From Sphingopyxis witflariensis (lineage in GTDB: Bacteria; Pseudomonadota; Alphaproteobacteria; Sphingomonadales; Sphingomonadaceae), in assembly GCF_002205635.1 (NCBI RefSeq), contig NZ_NISJ01000002.1, positions 1 to 64,000 on the forward strand: DNA of 64,000 nt. Direction: 5' to 3'. Positions 43,184 through 52,110 of this stretch are shown here, one piece after another. A program made the translations under genes and the position numbers. Position 1 is the stretch's first letter. The number at the start of each line of letters is the position of its first letter. The notes beneath the pieces were generated by a model. The model was given only the letters and a program-made list of their open reading frames with translations. It was not told the DNA's origin and ran no database searches.

Positions 43184-44035
43184 ATGCGCGCCAGCCTGCT
43201 GGCCGCGGCGCTGCTGCTCGGCGGCGCGGGTGCGCTGTGGGCAGCGACAGTGCGGCCGGTGGCGAAGGCGCCCGCGGTTCCGAAACGCATCGTCTCGATC
43301 AATCTGTGCGCCGACCAGCTCGTCCTTGCCCTCGCTGACCGGAGGCAGATCGCCGGACTGACGCACAATGCCACCGATCCCACCATGTCGGGCGAAGCCG
43401 CGGCGGCGCGCGGACTGCTGATGATGAGCGATTCCGCCGAGCAGATACTGGCGATCGGTCCCGATCTGATCGTCGGAATGCCCGCCAGCCGCAGCGCGGC
43501 GCTCGCCGCCCTGCCGCGCAAAACCTATCCGCTGCTCGACCTCGAAACCGCCGACCGGCTCGACCAGATCTATGCCTCGATCCGCCAGACAGCGGCGGCC
43601 GTCGGCCACCCCGCGCGCGGCGAAGCACTCGTCACGCGGATGGAGGGCGAGCTTGCCGGTCTTCCGAAACCCGGACGCGGGCGGGTCGCGGCCTATTATC
43701 AGCGGCGCGGCTATATGACCGGAACGGAAACGCTGATCGACGAGCTGATGACGCGCGCCGGCCTCGTCAATCTGGCGGGCAAGCTCGGCAAGCCGCCGCT
43801 GTCACAGCTCAGCCTCGAGGAAATGGTCGCGGCACAGCCCGATTTCCTGATCGTCGAAAGCGCGACCGACGACGTCACCGATCAGGGGAGCGAAATGCTG
43901 CACCATCCCGCACTCAAGGACATCCCGCGCATCAGCGTGCCGCAGGCGTGGACCGTGTGCGGCAGCCCCGCCTACACGCGGGCTGCGCGCAGCATGGCCG
44001 CCCAAATCGCACGCATCGACAGGACAGGCTCATGA
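43184..44035 (+). CDS. btuF: B12 ABC transporter substrate-binding protein
   Basis: 283 residues with a signal peptide (LLAAALLLGGAGALWA). It is a helical-backbone metal-receptor/BtuF-type binding protein: PKRIVSINLCADQLVLALA, LIVGMPASRSAAL, and the C-lobe LSQLSLEEMVAAQPDFLIVES. It delivers corrinoids from the periplasm to BtuCD. Start is ATG 43184 directly after cobO, and its stop overlaps btuC by 4 bases (ATGA). Confidence 0.93.
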   Translation: MRASLLAAALLLGGAGALWAATVRPVAKAPAVPKRIVSINLCADQLVLALADRRQIAGLTHNATDPTMSGEAAAARGLLMMSDSAEQILAIGPDLIVGMPASRSAALAALPRKTYPLLDLETADRLDQIYASIRQTAAAVGHPARGEALVTRMEGELAGLPKPGRGRVAAYYQRRGYMTGTETLIDELMTRAGLVNLAGKLGKPPLSQLSLEEMVAAQPDFLIVESATDDVTDQGSEMLHHPALKDIPRISVPQAWTVCGSPAYTRAARSMAAQIARIDRTGS

Positions 44036-45033
44036 CGCGCTTCGCCCCGCCCCGCTGGACACTGATCGCAATGCTCGCAGCGCTGACGCTGATCGCCGCG
44101 GTCGCGTCGCTGCTGTTCGGCGCCGTCGACCTGTCGGTCGCCCGGCTGATCGCCGCCGCGACGGGTGGCGACGACGAGGTCGCGACGATCATCCTCTTTG
44201 ACCTGCGCCTGCCGCGCACCCTGCTCGCGCTCGTTGTCGGCGCGATGCTCGGGCTCGCAGGGGCAGGCCTGCAGGGCTATTTGCGCAACCCGCTAGCCGA
44301 GCCCTCGGTGCTCGGCACCTCGAACGCCGCCGCACTCGGCGCGGTCGGCGCGATTTACTTCGGGATCGCCGAACTGCATCCGGCCATGCTGCCGGTTCTC
44401 GCGATCGGCGGCGCGCTGCTCTCACTCGCCTTGCTCTTCGCGCTCTCGGGCCGGTCTGAAAGCCCGCTGACCTTGATCCTCGCCGGGATCGCGGTCGGCA
44501 CGCTCGCGGTCGCGGGAACCAGCCTCGCGCTCAACATGTCGCCGAACCCCTTTGCCGCGATGGAGATCATGACCTGGCTGCTCGGCAGCCTCGAAAACCG
44601 GTCGTTCCAGCATTTCTGGATTGCCCTGCCCTGTATCGTGATCGGCAGCGCGCTGTTGCTGTGGAACGCCCGCGCGCTCGATGCGCTGACGCTGGGCGAG
44701 GATGCCGCGCAGGCGATGGGAGTCAACCTTCGCGCCACGCGCCTGCGCCTGCTGATCGGCACCGCAATCGGGGTCGGGGGCGCTGTCGCTGTATCGGGAT
44801 CGATCGGCTTCATCGGGCTGATCGTCCCGCACCTCATCCGCCCCCTGACCGACCGCAGCCCTTCGGCTATCCTGCTGCCCTCGGCAATCGGCGGCGCCGC
44901 GCTGCTGACGCTCGCCGACCTTGGCGTACGGATCATCCCGACGACGAACGAGCTGAAACTCGGTGTCGTCACCGCCTTCCTTGGGGTTCCCGTCTTCCTG
45001 ATCCACCTGATGCGGGAGAAAAGGCTGTGGTGA
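44032..45033 (+). CDS. btuC: B12 ABC transporter permease
   Basis: 333 residues, FecCD/BtuC family with about ten TM segments. Typical motifs: DLRLPRTLLALVVGAMLGLAGAGLQG in the early region, NPLAEPSVLGTSNAAALGA, and the coupling-helix region LGEDAAQAMGVNL with SGSIGFIGLIVPHLIRPLTD. It forms the inner-membrane channel with BtuD. Overlaps both neighbours by 4 bases. Confidence 0.95.
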   Translation: MTRFAPPRWTLIAMLAALTLIAAVASLLFGAVDLSVARLIAAATGGDDEVATIILFDLRLPRTLLALVVGAMLGLAGAGLQGYLRNPLAEPSVLGTSNAAALGAVGAIYFGIAELHPAMLPVLAIGGALLSLALLFALSGRSESPLTLILAGIAVGTLAVAGTSLALNMSPNPFAAMEIMTWLLGSLENRSFQHFWIALPCIVIGSALLLWNARALDALTLGEDAAQAMGVNLRATRLRLLIGTAIGVGGAVAVSGSIGFIGLIVPHLIRPLTDRSPSAILLPSAIGGAALLTLADLGVRIIPTTNELKLGVVTAFLGVPVFLIHLMREKRLW

Positions 45034-45803
45034 TGCTGATCCTCGAACATGTTGGCGTCCAGCTTGGTCGCCGCAGCGTCGTGCAGGGCGTCGATGCCGC
45101 CTTCGCGCCCGGAACGCTGACCGGAATTGTCGGCCCCAATGGCGCGGGCAAGTCGACGCTGGCGCGCGCGATGCTCGCGCTCGTCCCCGCGACCGGCCGC
45201 ATATCGATCGACGGCGATGCAGTTGCCGCAATGCCGCGCGGCGACCTCGCACGGCGCATCGCCTATCTGCCGCAGGGGCAGACCCTGCATTGGCCGCTGA
45301 CCGTCGAACGCCTCGTCGGTTTGGGCCGCCTGCCCCACCTCGCCCCGATGTCGAAGATTTCGGACGCCGACGGCGCCGCGATCGAGCGCGCAATGCTTCG
45401 CGCCGATGTACAGGGTCTGCGCACGCGGATCGCGACCGAATTGTCGGGCGGCGAGCGCGCGCGCGTCCTCTTCGCCCGCGCGCTGGCGGTCGAGGCGCCC
45501 GGGCTGATCGCCGATGAGCCGCTTGCCAGCCTCGATCCCGGTCACCAGATCGATGTGATGGAGCTGATGCGCGCCGAGGCCGATGCCGGGGCGTTGGTGA
45601 TCGCGGTGCTCCACGACCTGACGATGGCGGCGCGCTATTGCGACCGGTTGCTGCTGATCGACGATGGCCGAATCGTCGCCGACGGCACCCCGCACGAGGT
45701 ACTGACCCCCGACCTGCTCCGCACCGTCTACGGCATCGAGGCGCGCGTCGAGAGCGGCGGCGACTGGCCCACCGTCACCACCTTCGGGCGCGCAAGGCCT
45801 TGA
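45030..45803 (+). CDS. btuD: B12 ABC transporter ATP-binding protein
   Basis: 257 residues, ABC ATPase with Walker A GPNGAGKST, Q-loop PQGQTLHW, signature LSGGERARVLFARALAV, Walker B LIADEPLASLD and switch His in VLHDLTMAA. Several starts are possible in GTGGTGATG; I choose GTG 45030 because AAAAGG lies 5 bases before it and it gives the 4-base overlap with btuC seen elsewhere in this operon. It powers BtuC. Confidence 0.95.
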   Translation: MMLILEHVGVQLGRRSVVQGVDAAFAPGTLTGIVGPNGAGKSTLARAMLALVPATGRISIDGDAVAAMPRGDLARRIAYLPQGQTLHWPLTVERLVGLGRLPHLAPMSKISDADGAAIERAMLRADVQGLRTRIATELSGGERARVLFARALAVEAPGLIADEPLASLDPGHQIDVMELMRAEADAGALVIAVLHDLTMAARYCDRLLLIDDGRIVADGTPHEVLTPDLLRTVYGIEARVESGGDWPTVTTFGRARP

Positions 45804-46492
45804 CCCCCGAGGCGCAATATGCCGAACAGGGCTATGCCGCCCTCCCCCTGTTCGATCCCGAGCTGATCCGGGCGGCGCAGGCCGATATCGCCGAGCATAT
45901 CAACCGGCTTTCGTGCGCCATGTATCTGCCCTTTGAGCGCAGCTGTCCCGACGCGCCGCTCGCGAGCCGGCTCGATCGCATTTTCGAAACCGACCGCAGC
46001 CAGGCCAATCTGCTGCGCGTCGCAATCTGCACCGACGCGCATCGCGGCCCCCGCTTGCAGGAAATCGTCAACGACCCACGATTGGTCGAGGCCGCGACCC
46101 GCCTCGGTGGGCGGTGCCTGTCGGGAACGGTCGTCCGCGTCCGCGCGAGCATCGCGAGCTTTCCCGAGCATCGCCATGCCTGGCATTCGGACGTTGCGCG
46201 CGACGACGGGACCGCGTGCGGCAAAGTGTGGGTCACCGCCTGGATTCCGCTGAGCGACGCGGGGCCCGACCGCGGCGGCCTGGAAGTCATTCCCGGACGC
46301 CGCGCCATGCCGATGGCCGAACTGACGCCGCACGGCTATAAAATTGCCGAAGAGCGGCTCATCGGCCTGCCGCGTATCCAGCCGTCCTGCCCGGCGGGAA
46401 GCGCATTGTTTCTCGACCGCTTCACCCCGCATCGCACCCTTCCGACGACCGACGCGCGCTTTGCATTGGTTGTCTGGATGAAGGCCGCCTGA
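45800..46492 (+). CDS. PhyH-family (phytanoyl-CoA dioxygenase-like) protein in B12 operon
   Basis: About 230 residues from TTG 45800, overlapping the btuD stop by 4 bases (TTGA); no ATG lies early in the frame, and the opening EQGYAALPLFDPELI is the usual start of the PhyH fold. Fe(II)/2-oxoglutarate ligands fit HAWHSDVA (HxD) and DRFTPHRTLP (distal His), followed by a distal Arg candidate. The substrate is unknown. Its position as last gene of a riboswitch-controlled B12 uptake operon suggests a corrinoid-related or B12-sparing role, but this is inference. Confidence 0.72.
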   Translation: MTPEAQYAEQGYAALPLFDPELIRAAQADIAEHINRLSCAMYLPFERSCPDAPLASRLDRIFETDRSQANLLRVAICTDAHRGPRLQEIVNDPRLVEAATRLGGRCLSGTVVRVRASIASFPEHRHAWHSDVARDDGTACGKVWVTAWIPLSDAGPDRGGLEVIPGRRAMPMAELTPHGYKIAEERLIGLPRIQPSCPAGSALFLDRFTPHRTLPTTDARFALVVWMKAA

Positions 46493-46563
46493 TTTGATGG
46501 CCGCGATCTTATTGCAACGCAGCAATTGACCCGCACGCAATATTCGATGTAACGCGCCGCCAG

Positions 46564-46730
46564 CGACAGGTTCCCCGAAAGGGGATTGAAAGGGAACGGG
46601 GACAAAACCCCGGCTGCCCCTGCAACTGTGAGCGGTGAGTCATCGGGCCATATGCCATTGGGATCTTCGACGATCCTGAGAAGGCGGTCCGAACCGGCGT
46701 CGACCCGCAAGCCAGGAGACCTGCCCGTCG
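46564..46730 (+). ncRNA. Cobalamin riboswitch 2
   Basis: Second AdoCbl-type aptamer: P1 arms CGACAGG (46564-46570) and CCTGCC..GTCG, the segment GGCTGCCCCTGCAACTGTGAGC, a B12-box variant GCCATTGGG, and the 3' AAGCCAGGAGACCTGCC. It precedes the second btuB by about 155 bases and should repress the whole downstream cobalamin assembly operon when B12 is plentiful. The rest of the 392-base space (46493-46884) holds no gene. Confidence 0.95.
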
Positions 46731-46884
46731 CCGTCGTCTTTCGCGCGGACAGGGTGTGCCGGGCGGACGGGGGTAAACCCGAGCGACGACAAGTCTGGCC
46801 GCGTGTTCACGCGGGCCGATGTCGCGCGCCCATGGCAACCGCATCGACCCCGCGCGTGCGCAACGCCCTGTCGATGGGGTTATT

Positions 46885-48858
46885 ATGTTCAAGTCAATTT
46901 GCCGTTTTTCCGTTTCCTTTGCCGCTATCGCGGCATCGTCCACCTCGTTCGCCCAGCAGATGCCAATATCGCATGCCGTTGCGGCGGACGCCGACAGCAT
47001 CATCGTCACTGCGACCCGCGCGCCGCTGACGCTCGACGAAATTCCCGCCTCGATCACCGCGCTCGACAAGACCGCGATCGACCGCTCGCAGGATATTGGC
47101 GTCACCGAACTGCTGCTCCGTACGCCGGGGATCAGCATCTCGCGCAATGGCGGCTACGGCACCTCGACCTCGCTGCGCATCCGCGGTGCCGAGCCCGAAC
47201 ATTCAGTGGTGGTGATCGACGGGGTGAAGCTCAACGATCCGTCGTCGACCGGCGGCGGCTTCAATTTCACCAACCTGCTCGTCGGTGATATTGCCCGGAT
47301 CGAAGTGCTGCGCGGGCCGCAATCGATCCTGTGGGGCAGTCAGGCGATCGGCGGCGTGGTCAATATTGTAACCGCCACCCCGCAAAAATCGCTCGAAGGC
47401 AGCTTCGACATCGAAGCCGGATCGCGCGACACCGTCAGCGCGCGTGCCGCAATCGGCGGTCGCACCGGTCCCTTGAGCTGGCGCCTCGGCGGCCAGACCT
47501 TCACCACCGACGGCATTTCATCGCATGCAGCGGCGTTCGGCGGCAAGGAGCGCGACGGCTATCGCAACCGCAATGTTTCGGGCCGCGCCGAACTCGAACT
47601 CGCCCAGAATATCAGCGTCGATGTGCGCGGCTATTATGCGAGCGGACGGGTCGAATTCGATGGCTTCAACGCCGACAGCGCCGACTATGGGCTGAACAAG
47701 GAATTCGTCGGCTATGCGGGGCTCAACATCGCCCTCGCCGACGGGCGCTTCCGCAACCGCTTCGCCTATGCCTACACCGATACCAACCGCGACAATTTCA
47801 ACCCGACCCGCGCCCGGCAGCAAAGCTTCGACGCCGAGGGCCGCAACAAGCGCTGGGAATATCAGGGCAGCTTCGCGGTCAGCGACGGCATTTCGGCGAT
47901 CTTCGGGGTCGAAAATGAACGCTCCAGCTTCAAGAGCCGCTCGCCTTCCGCCTCGCTTGCGACCCCACTGCCGCCCTTCGCGATCGGCAAGGCCGAACTC
48001 ACCAGCGTCTATGGCCAGCTCAGCGTCCAGCCGATCGACGGTCTGACCCTCAACGGCGGCGTTCGCTACGACGATCATGATCGCTATGGGGGCCAGACCT
48101 TGTTCGCGGCGGGCGGCGTGTGGCGGTTGCCGACCGGAACAGTGCTACGCGTGAGCTATGGCGAAGGATTCAAGGCCCCATCGCTTTACCAGCAGTTCAG
48201 CGAATATGGGAATGTCGCCCTCGACCCCGAAGCCGCACACGGCTGGGAAGCAGGCATCGAACAGCATCTCTTCGACCGCAAGCTGATCGTCGGGGCGACC
48301 TGGTTCGACCGCAAAACGACAAACCAGATCATTTACAATGGCTGCCCAGCGCCCTCTACCGACCCTGCGGCCCCTCCACCCAACCCGATGTGCTTCGTTC
48401 CCGGCACGACCACACCGCGCTTCGGCTATTATTCGAACGTCGCGCGCAGCGAAGCGCATGGGATCGAAGCAACCGCGACGCTGACCCTCGGCGGGCTGAC
48501 CCTCGACGGCAATTACAGCTGGATCGTCTCCGAGGATCGCTCAACCGGCACCAACTTCGGCAAATGGCTGCCGCGCCGCCCGCGCGATACCGCCAATGCT
48601 TCGGTCAGCTATGACTTCAACTTCGGCCTCGGCTTGGGCGCCGCAGTGCGCTGGTCGGGGAAAAGCTTCGACAATGTGACCAATTCAACCCGGCTCGACG
48701 ATTATACGCTCGTCGACCTGCGCGCAGAATATGCGCTGTCGGAGAGCGTCAAGCTGTTCGCCCGCGCCGAAAATATCTTCGACGAGGAATATATGACGGC
48801 GTTTCGCTACGGGTCGCTCGGCCGCAGCATCTATGCCGGCATCCGGGGGCGGTTCTGA
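46885..48858 (+). CDS. btuB: TonB-dependent vitamin B12 receptor BtuB (copy 2)
   Basis: 657 residues from ATG 46885 (GGGG site). Signal peptide ends SFAQ; TonB box ADSIIVTATRAPLTLDEIP; plug LRIRGAEPEHSVVVIDGVKLND and VLRGPQSILWGSQAIGGVVNIVT; barrel ends RSIYAGIRGRF. It differs substantially from copy 1, so it is not a recent duplication and may prefer other corrinoids. The second riboswitch lies upstream and the next gene overlaps by one base. Confidence 0.95.
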   Translation: MFKSICRFSVSFAAIAASSTSFAQQMPISHAVAADADSIIVTATRAPLTLDEIPASITALDKTAIDRSQDIGVTELLLRTPGISISRNGGYGTSTSLRIRGAEPEHSVVVIDGVKLNDPSSTGGGFNFTNLLVGDIARIEVLRGPQSILWGSQAIGGVVNIVTATPQKSLEGSFDIEAGSRDTVSARAAIGGRTGPLSWRLGGQTFTTDGISSHAAAFGGKERDGYRNRNVSGRAELELAQNISVDVRGYYASGRVEFDGFNADSADYGLNKEFVGYAGLNIALADGRFRNRFAYAYTDTNRDNFNPTRARQQSFDAEGRNKRWEYQGSFAVSDGISAIFGVENERSSFKSRSPSASLATPLPPFAIGKAELTSVYGQLSVQPIDGLTLNGGVRYDDHDRYGGQTLFAAGGVWRLPTGTVLRVSYGEGFKAPSLYQQFSEYGNVALDPEAAHGWEAGIEQHLFDRKLIVGATWFDRKTTNQIIYNGCPAPSTDPAAPPPNPMCFVPGTTTPRFGYYSNVARSEAHGIEATATLTLGGLTLDGNYSWIVSEDRSTGTNFGKWLPRRPRDTANASVSYDFNFGLGLGAAVRWSGKSFDNVTNSTRLDDYTLVDLRAEYALSESVKLFARAENIFDEEYMTAFRYGSLGRSIYAGIRGRF

Positions 48859-49406
48859 TGGCCGCGCTGTCTAACCGGGGCGCGTCGGCGCTGTGGGTAT
48901 CGCTGCTCACTGCGGCGAGCACAGTGACGACGCTGGCGCTCGCCTGCGCGACCCCTTTCCCGGCGCTTGCGGCACTCGCGGCGGTGCATATGCGCCGCCG
49001 CGACGGCATCGCGCTGATGCTACTCGCATGGGCGGCGAGCCAGGCGGTGGGGTTTCTGCTGCTCGGCTATCCCCGCGACGGGAGCACTCTCGCTTGGGGT
49101 GTCGGGCTCGGGACGGCCGCGGTCGGCTCTGCGCTCGCGGGCTATGCGGTGCTCCGCGCGCTCAACTATAAGTCGACGGCGGCGCGCATGGCGACCGCTT
49201 ATGCGGCGGGTTTCACCGCGTTCAAGGGGATCATCCTGCTCTGGGCGCTCGTCCTTGGCGGGCTCCACACCGCAATGGCGCCCGATCTGCTGGTCGAGCA
49301 ATTCCTGCGCAACGGCGCGATCCTGATCGGGCTGTACGGCCTCTATCGCGCGCTCGTCGCGGTTGGCGTTCCCGCGCCGCCGCGACCGGCGACGGCCGCC
49401 GCATGA
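48858..49406 (+). CDS. Predicted membrane protein of the B12 operon
   Basis: 182 residues with about five hydrophobic segments (for example VSLLTAASTVTTLALACATPF, ALMLLAWAASQAVGFLLLGY, AAGFTAFKGIILLWALVLGG). No catalytic motif is evident. Its start overlaps the btuB stop and it is followed by the DUF1636 gene, an arrangement pointing to corrinoid or cobalt handling. It may be a transport or ECF-like accessory component; this cannot be decided from sequence alone. Confidence 0.8.
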   Translation: MAALSNRGASALWVSLLTAASTVTTLALACATPFPALAALAAVHMRRRDGIALMLLAWAASQAVGFLLLGYPRDGSTLAWGVGLGTAAVGSALAGYAVLRALNYKSTAARMATAYAAGFTAFKGIILLWALVLGGLHTAMAPDLLVEQFLRNGAILIGLYGLYRALVAVGVPAPPRPATAAA

Positions 49407-49407
49407 C

Positions 49408-49815
49408 ATGCTGACCCCGGTCGATCCCGGACCCGCGGTGGTGGCCTGCAACACCTGCCGCTACAGCAAAGAGGCGCGCGACGATGCGGACGGCGTTCGC
49501 GGCGGCGCGCGCCTTGTCGCGGCCTTGCATCGCGTGAAGGCCAGCGATCCGCGCTACGCCGGGGTCGCGGTGCAGGAAATGGCCTGCCTGTTCGCATGTC
49601 AGGATTATTGCACCATCCATCTGCGCGCGCCCGACAAAGTCGGCTATGTTTTGGGGCGCTTCGACGGCAATGACGACGACGCACGCGCCATAATGGACTA
49701 TGCCGTCCATTATGCGGCGAGCGAGCATGGCCGCGTGCCCTTTTCGCTGTGGCCCGAAGCTGTCAAAGGCCATTTCATTACCCGCACACCACCACCGGGA
49801 TTTGTTGCCGAATGA
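49408..49815 (+). CDS. DUF1636 family metal-binding protein
   Basis: 135 residues of the DUF1636 (COG5469) family, often found in cobalamin operons. It has a thioredoxin-like small domain with a cysteine set that may bind a metal or [2Fe-2S] cluster: VACNTCRYS near the N-terminus and MACLFACQDYCTIHLRA in the middle. The biochemical role is not established. Tight packing: 1 base after the membrane protein, and a 4-base overlap with cobT. Confidence 0.9.
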   Translation: MLTPVDPGPAVVACNTCRYSKEARDDADGVRGGARLVAALHRVKASDPRYAGVAVQEMACLFACQDYCTIHLRAPDKVGYVLGRFDGNDDDARAIMDYAVHYAASEHGRVPFSLWPEAVKGHFITRTPPPGFVAE

Positions 49816-50828
49816 CAATTTTTGCGTCCGTCGCTGCTTTCGAAACCGCCCTCGCCGATTTACGTCGGCCCGACCCGCAGGCTGAAGATGCCGCGCGTGA
49901 GCGGCAGGCGGTGTTGACCAAGCCGGCGGGGTCGCTGGGGCGGCTGGAGGAGATTGCGGTCTTCTTCGCGGGCTGGCAGGGCGAGGCGCGGCCACAGATC
50001 GAACGCGCGCGTGCGGCCATTTTTGCGGGCAATCATGGCGTGACGATCCACGGCGTCAGCGCCTTTCCGGCCAGCGTCACGGTGCAGATGGTCGCGAATT
50101 TCGAAAGCGGCGGAGCGGCAATCAACGCGCTGGCAGGCGCGTCGGGGTTGGAACTCAAGATCGTCGCGCTCGACCTCGACCGGCCGACCGCCGATTTCAC
50201 CGTCGCACCGGCGATGAGCGAAGGCGAATGCCTCGATGCGCTCAACGCCGGAGCCGATGCGGTCACCGATGATCTCGACCTGATCGCGGTCGGCGAGATG
50301 GGGATCGGCAATTCGACCGCAGCCGCCGCGCTTTGCGCGCGCAGCTTTGGCGGCGGCGGCGCATCATGGGTCGGCCCCGGCACCGGGGTCGATCGTGATG
50401 GCATTGCGCGCAAAACTGACGTTATCGCGCGCGCGCTTGCCTTCCACGCCGACGCACCGGCATCGGCTTTCGAAACCCTAAGCCGCGTAGGCGGGCGCGA
50501 GACTGCAGCGATTGCGGGCGCCGTCATCCGCGCGCGGCAGCTGGGCATCCCGGTCGTCCTCGACGGATTCATCAGTTGCTCGGCGGTCGCGCCGCTCGCC
50601 GCCGACAATCCCGCAATCACCGACCATTGCATCGCAGGCCATTGCTCGGCCGAACCCGGCCATGCGGGGCTGCTGGAAAAGCTCGGCCTGTCTCCCCTTC
50701 TCTCGCTTGGCATGCGGCTTGGCGAAGGCAGCGGCGCGGCGGTCGCAACCGGCGTGATCCGCGCTGCGCTCGCGGCGCACGACCAGATGGCGACCTTTGC
50801 CGAGGCCGAGGTTTCGGCGTCGCTGTGA
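49812..50828 (+). CDS. cobT: Nicotinate-nucleotide:DMB phosphoribosyltransferase
   Basis: 338 residues. CobT activates the lower ligand by making alpha-ribazole phosphate from nicotinate mononucleotide and dimethylbenzimidazole. Family motifs: TKPAGSLGRLEEIA, FAGNHGVTIHGVSAFP, AVGEMGIGNSTAAAAL, VLDGFISCSAVAPLA, and the catalytic Glu in LGMRLGEGSGAAVA. Length is normal. It overlaps the next gene by 4 bases (GTGA). Confidence 0.97.
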   Translation: MTIFASVAAFETALADLRRPDPQAEDAARERQAVLTKPAGSLGRLEEIAVFFAGWQGEARPQIERARAAIFAGNHGVTIHGVSAFPASVTVQMVANFESGGAAINALAGASGLELKIVALDLDRPTADFTVAPAMSEGECLDALNAGADAVTDDLDLIAVGEMGIGNSTAAAALCARSFGGGGASWVGPGTGVDRDGIARKTDVIARALAFHADAPASAFETLSRVGGRETAAIAGAVIRARQLGIPVVLDGFISCSAVAPLAADNPAITDHCIAGHCSAEPGHAGLLEKLGLSPLLSLGMRLGEGSGAAVATGVIRAALAAHDQMATFAEAEVSASL

Positions 50829-51394
50829 GCGGCTTCACGCTCCATCTGCTGCGCCATGGCGCGCTCGAACAGCCCGGCCTGATGATGGGCCGCACCGACG
50901 GAGCCCCGACCGCAGCGGGTATCGCTGCCTGCGTCGCGCAAACAGCGGGCCTTGGCGTCGAACAGCTTATCTCCTCCGACCTCCAGCGCGCGAGCAAGGC
51001 GGGCGCCGCAATCAGCGACGCGCTCGGCCTGCCGCTTACCGTCGACCCGCGCTGGCGCGAGCTGGATTTCGGCGACTGGGACGGCAAAGCGAGCGGCGCG
51101 GTCGATCAGGGGACGCTCGGCGCCTTCTGGGACGATCCCGATGCCAACCCACCGCCGGGCGGCGAGCGCTGGTCGTCGCTGGTCGCCCGCGTATCGGCGG
51201 CGCTGGCGGATATGGTGCCGCAAACCACATTGGTCGTCACGCACGGCGGCGCGATGCGCGCGGCGCTGCACGCGCTGTGCGGCTTCGACCAACGCCAGCT
51301 CTGGGCGTTCGACCTGCCCTATGCCGCGCGGCTGACGCTGCAAGTCTGGCCCGGTGAAAAGCCGAACGCGCAGATTATCGGCCTCACTTCATGA
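50825..51394 (+). CDS. cobC: Alpha-ribazole phosphatase-like histidine phosphatase
   Basis: 189 residues from GTG 50825 (VSGFTLHLLRHGALE). Histidine phosphatase fold: catalytic RHG in LLRHG, RELDFGDWDG and the second His in VVTHGGAMRA. In this position it most likely removes the phosphate from alpha-ribazole phosphate (or the final adenosylcobalamin phosphate). The family is broad, so the substrate rests on context. Confidence 0.9.
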   Translation: MSGFTLHLLRHGALEQPGLMMGRTDGAPTAAGIAACVAQTAGLGVEQLISSDLQRASKAGAAISDALGLPLTVDPRWRELDFGDWDGKASGAVDQGTLGAFWDDPDANPPPGGERWSSLVARVSAALADMVPQTTLVVTHGGAMRAALHALCGFDQRQLWAFDLPYAARLTLQVWPGEKPNAQIIGLTS

Positions 51395-52110
51395 AGGGCC
51401 TGATCGTCGCGATCCAGTTCCTGACCCGGCTGCCGACCCCCCGCCTGAGCGTGTCGGGCGCCGAGTTCGCGGCGTCGATGCGCTGGTTCCCGGCGGTCGG
51501 CCTGGTCGTCGGCGGCCTTGTATCGGCGGGAGGCTGGGCCGGGGCGCATCTTGATGCCTGGACTGGCGCACTTGCGGCTCTGCTGCTGTGGGTCGCCGTC
51601 ACCGGCGCGCTGCACCTCGATGGATTGGGCGATGTCGCCGATGCCAGCGGCGCGGCGCACAAGGATCGCGAACGCATGCTGGCGGTGCTGTCCGACCCGC
51701 ATGTCGGCAGCTTCGCAGTCGTCGTGATTGCGATGCAGCTGGTCGCCAAGCTGGTGCTGCTCCACGCGCTGATCGATGCACAGGCCTTTGCCGCCATCGC
51801 GCTGATCCCTTTTGCGGCGCGTATCGGACCGCTCGTCTGGTCGCGCTGGTTGCCCGACCTTCATTCGGGGCTGGGGTCGCGCTTTCGCGGAGTGGTGCGG
51901 CCGGTCGATTTCGCGGTCTGGACCGCCGCGCTGATTGCCGCCGCCCTTGCATCGCCCTCGCTGCTCGTCACACCGCTCGCCCTCGCAGGCTGGGGCCTCT
52001 GGCTGAAGCGCAAGCTCGGCGGCATTTCGGGCGACGGTCACGGCGCGGGCATTGAAATCAGCGAAAGCCTGCTTCTCGCGGCGGCGCTAGTCGCGGTCCA
52101 TCTGGCATGA
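51391..52110 (+). CDS. cobS: Adenosylcobinamide-GDP ribazoletransferase (cobalamin synthase)
   Basis: 239 residues, polytopic inner-membrane enzyme that joins activated cobinamide and alpha-ribazole. The acidic metal-binding motif is LHLDGLGDVADASG followed by RERMLAVLSDPHVGSF; the N-terminus FLTRLPTP and the C-terminal GGISGDGHGAGIEISE are typical. Starts inside the previous stop (ATGA). Confidence 0.95.
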   Translation: MKGLIVAIQFLTRLPTPRLSVSGAEFAASMRWFPAVGLVVGGLVSAGGWAGAHLDAWTGALAALLLWVAVTGALHLDGLGDVADASGAAHKDRERMLAVLSDPHVGSFAVVVIAMQLVAKLVLLHALIDAQAFAAIALIPFAARIGPLVWSRWLPDLHSGLGSRFRGVVRPVDFAVWTAALIAAALASPSLLVTPLALAGWGLWLKRKLGGISGDGHGAGIEISESLLLAAALVAVHLA

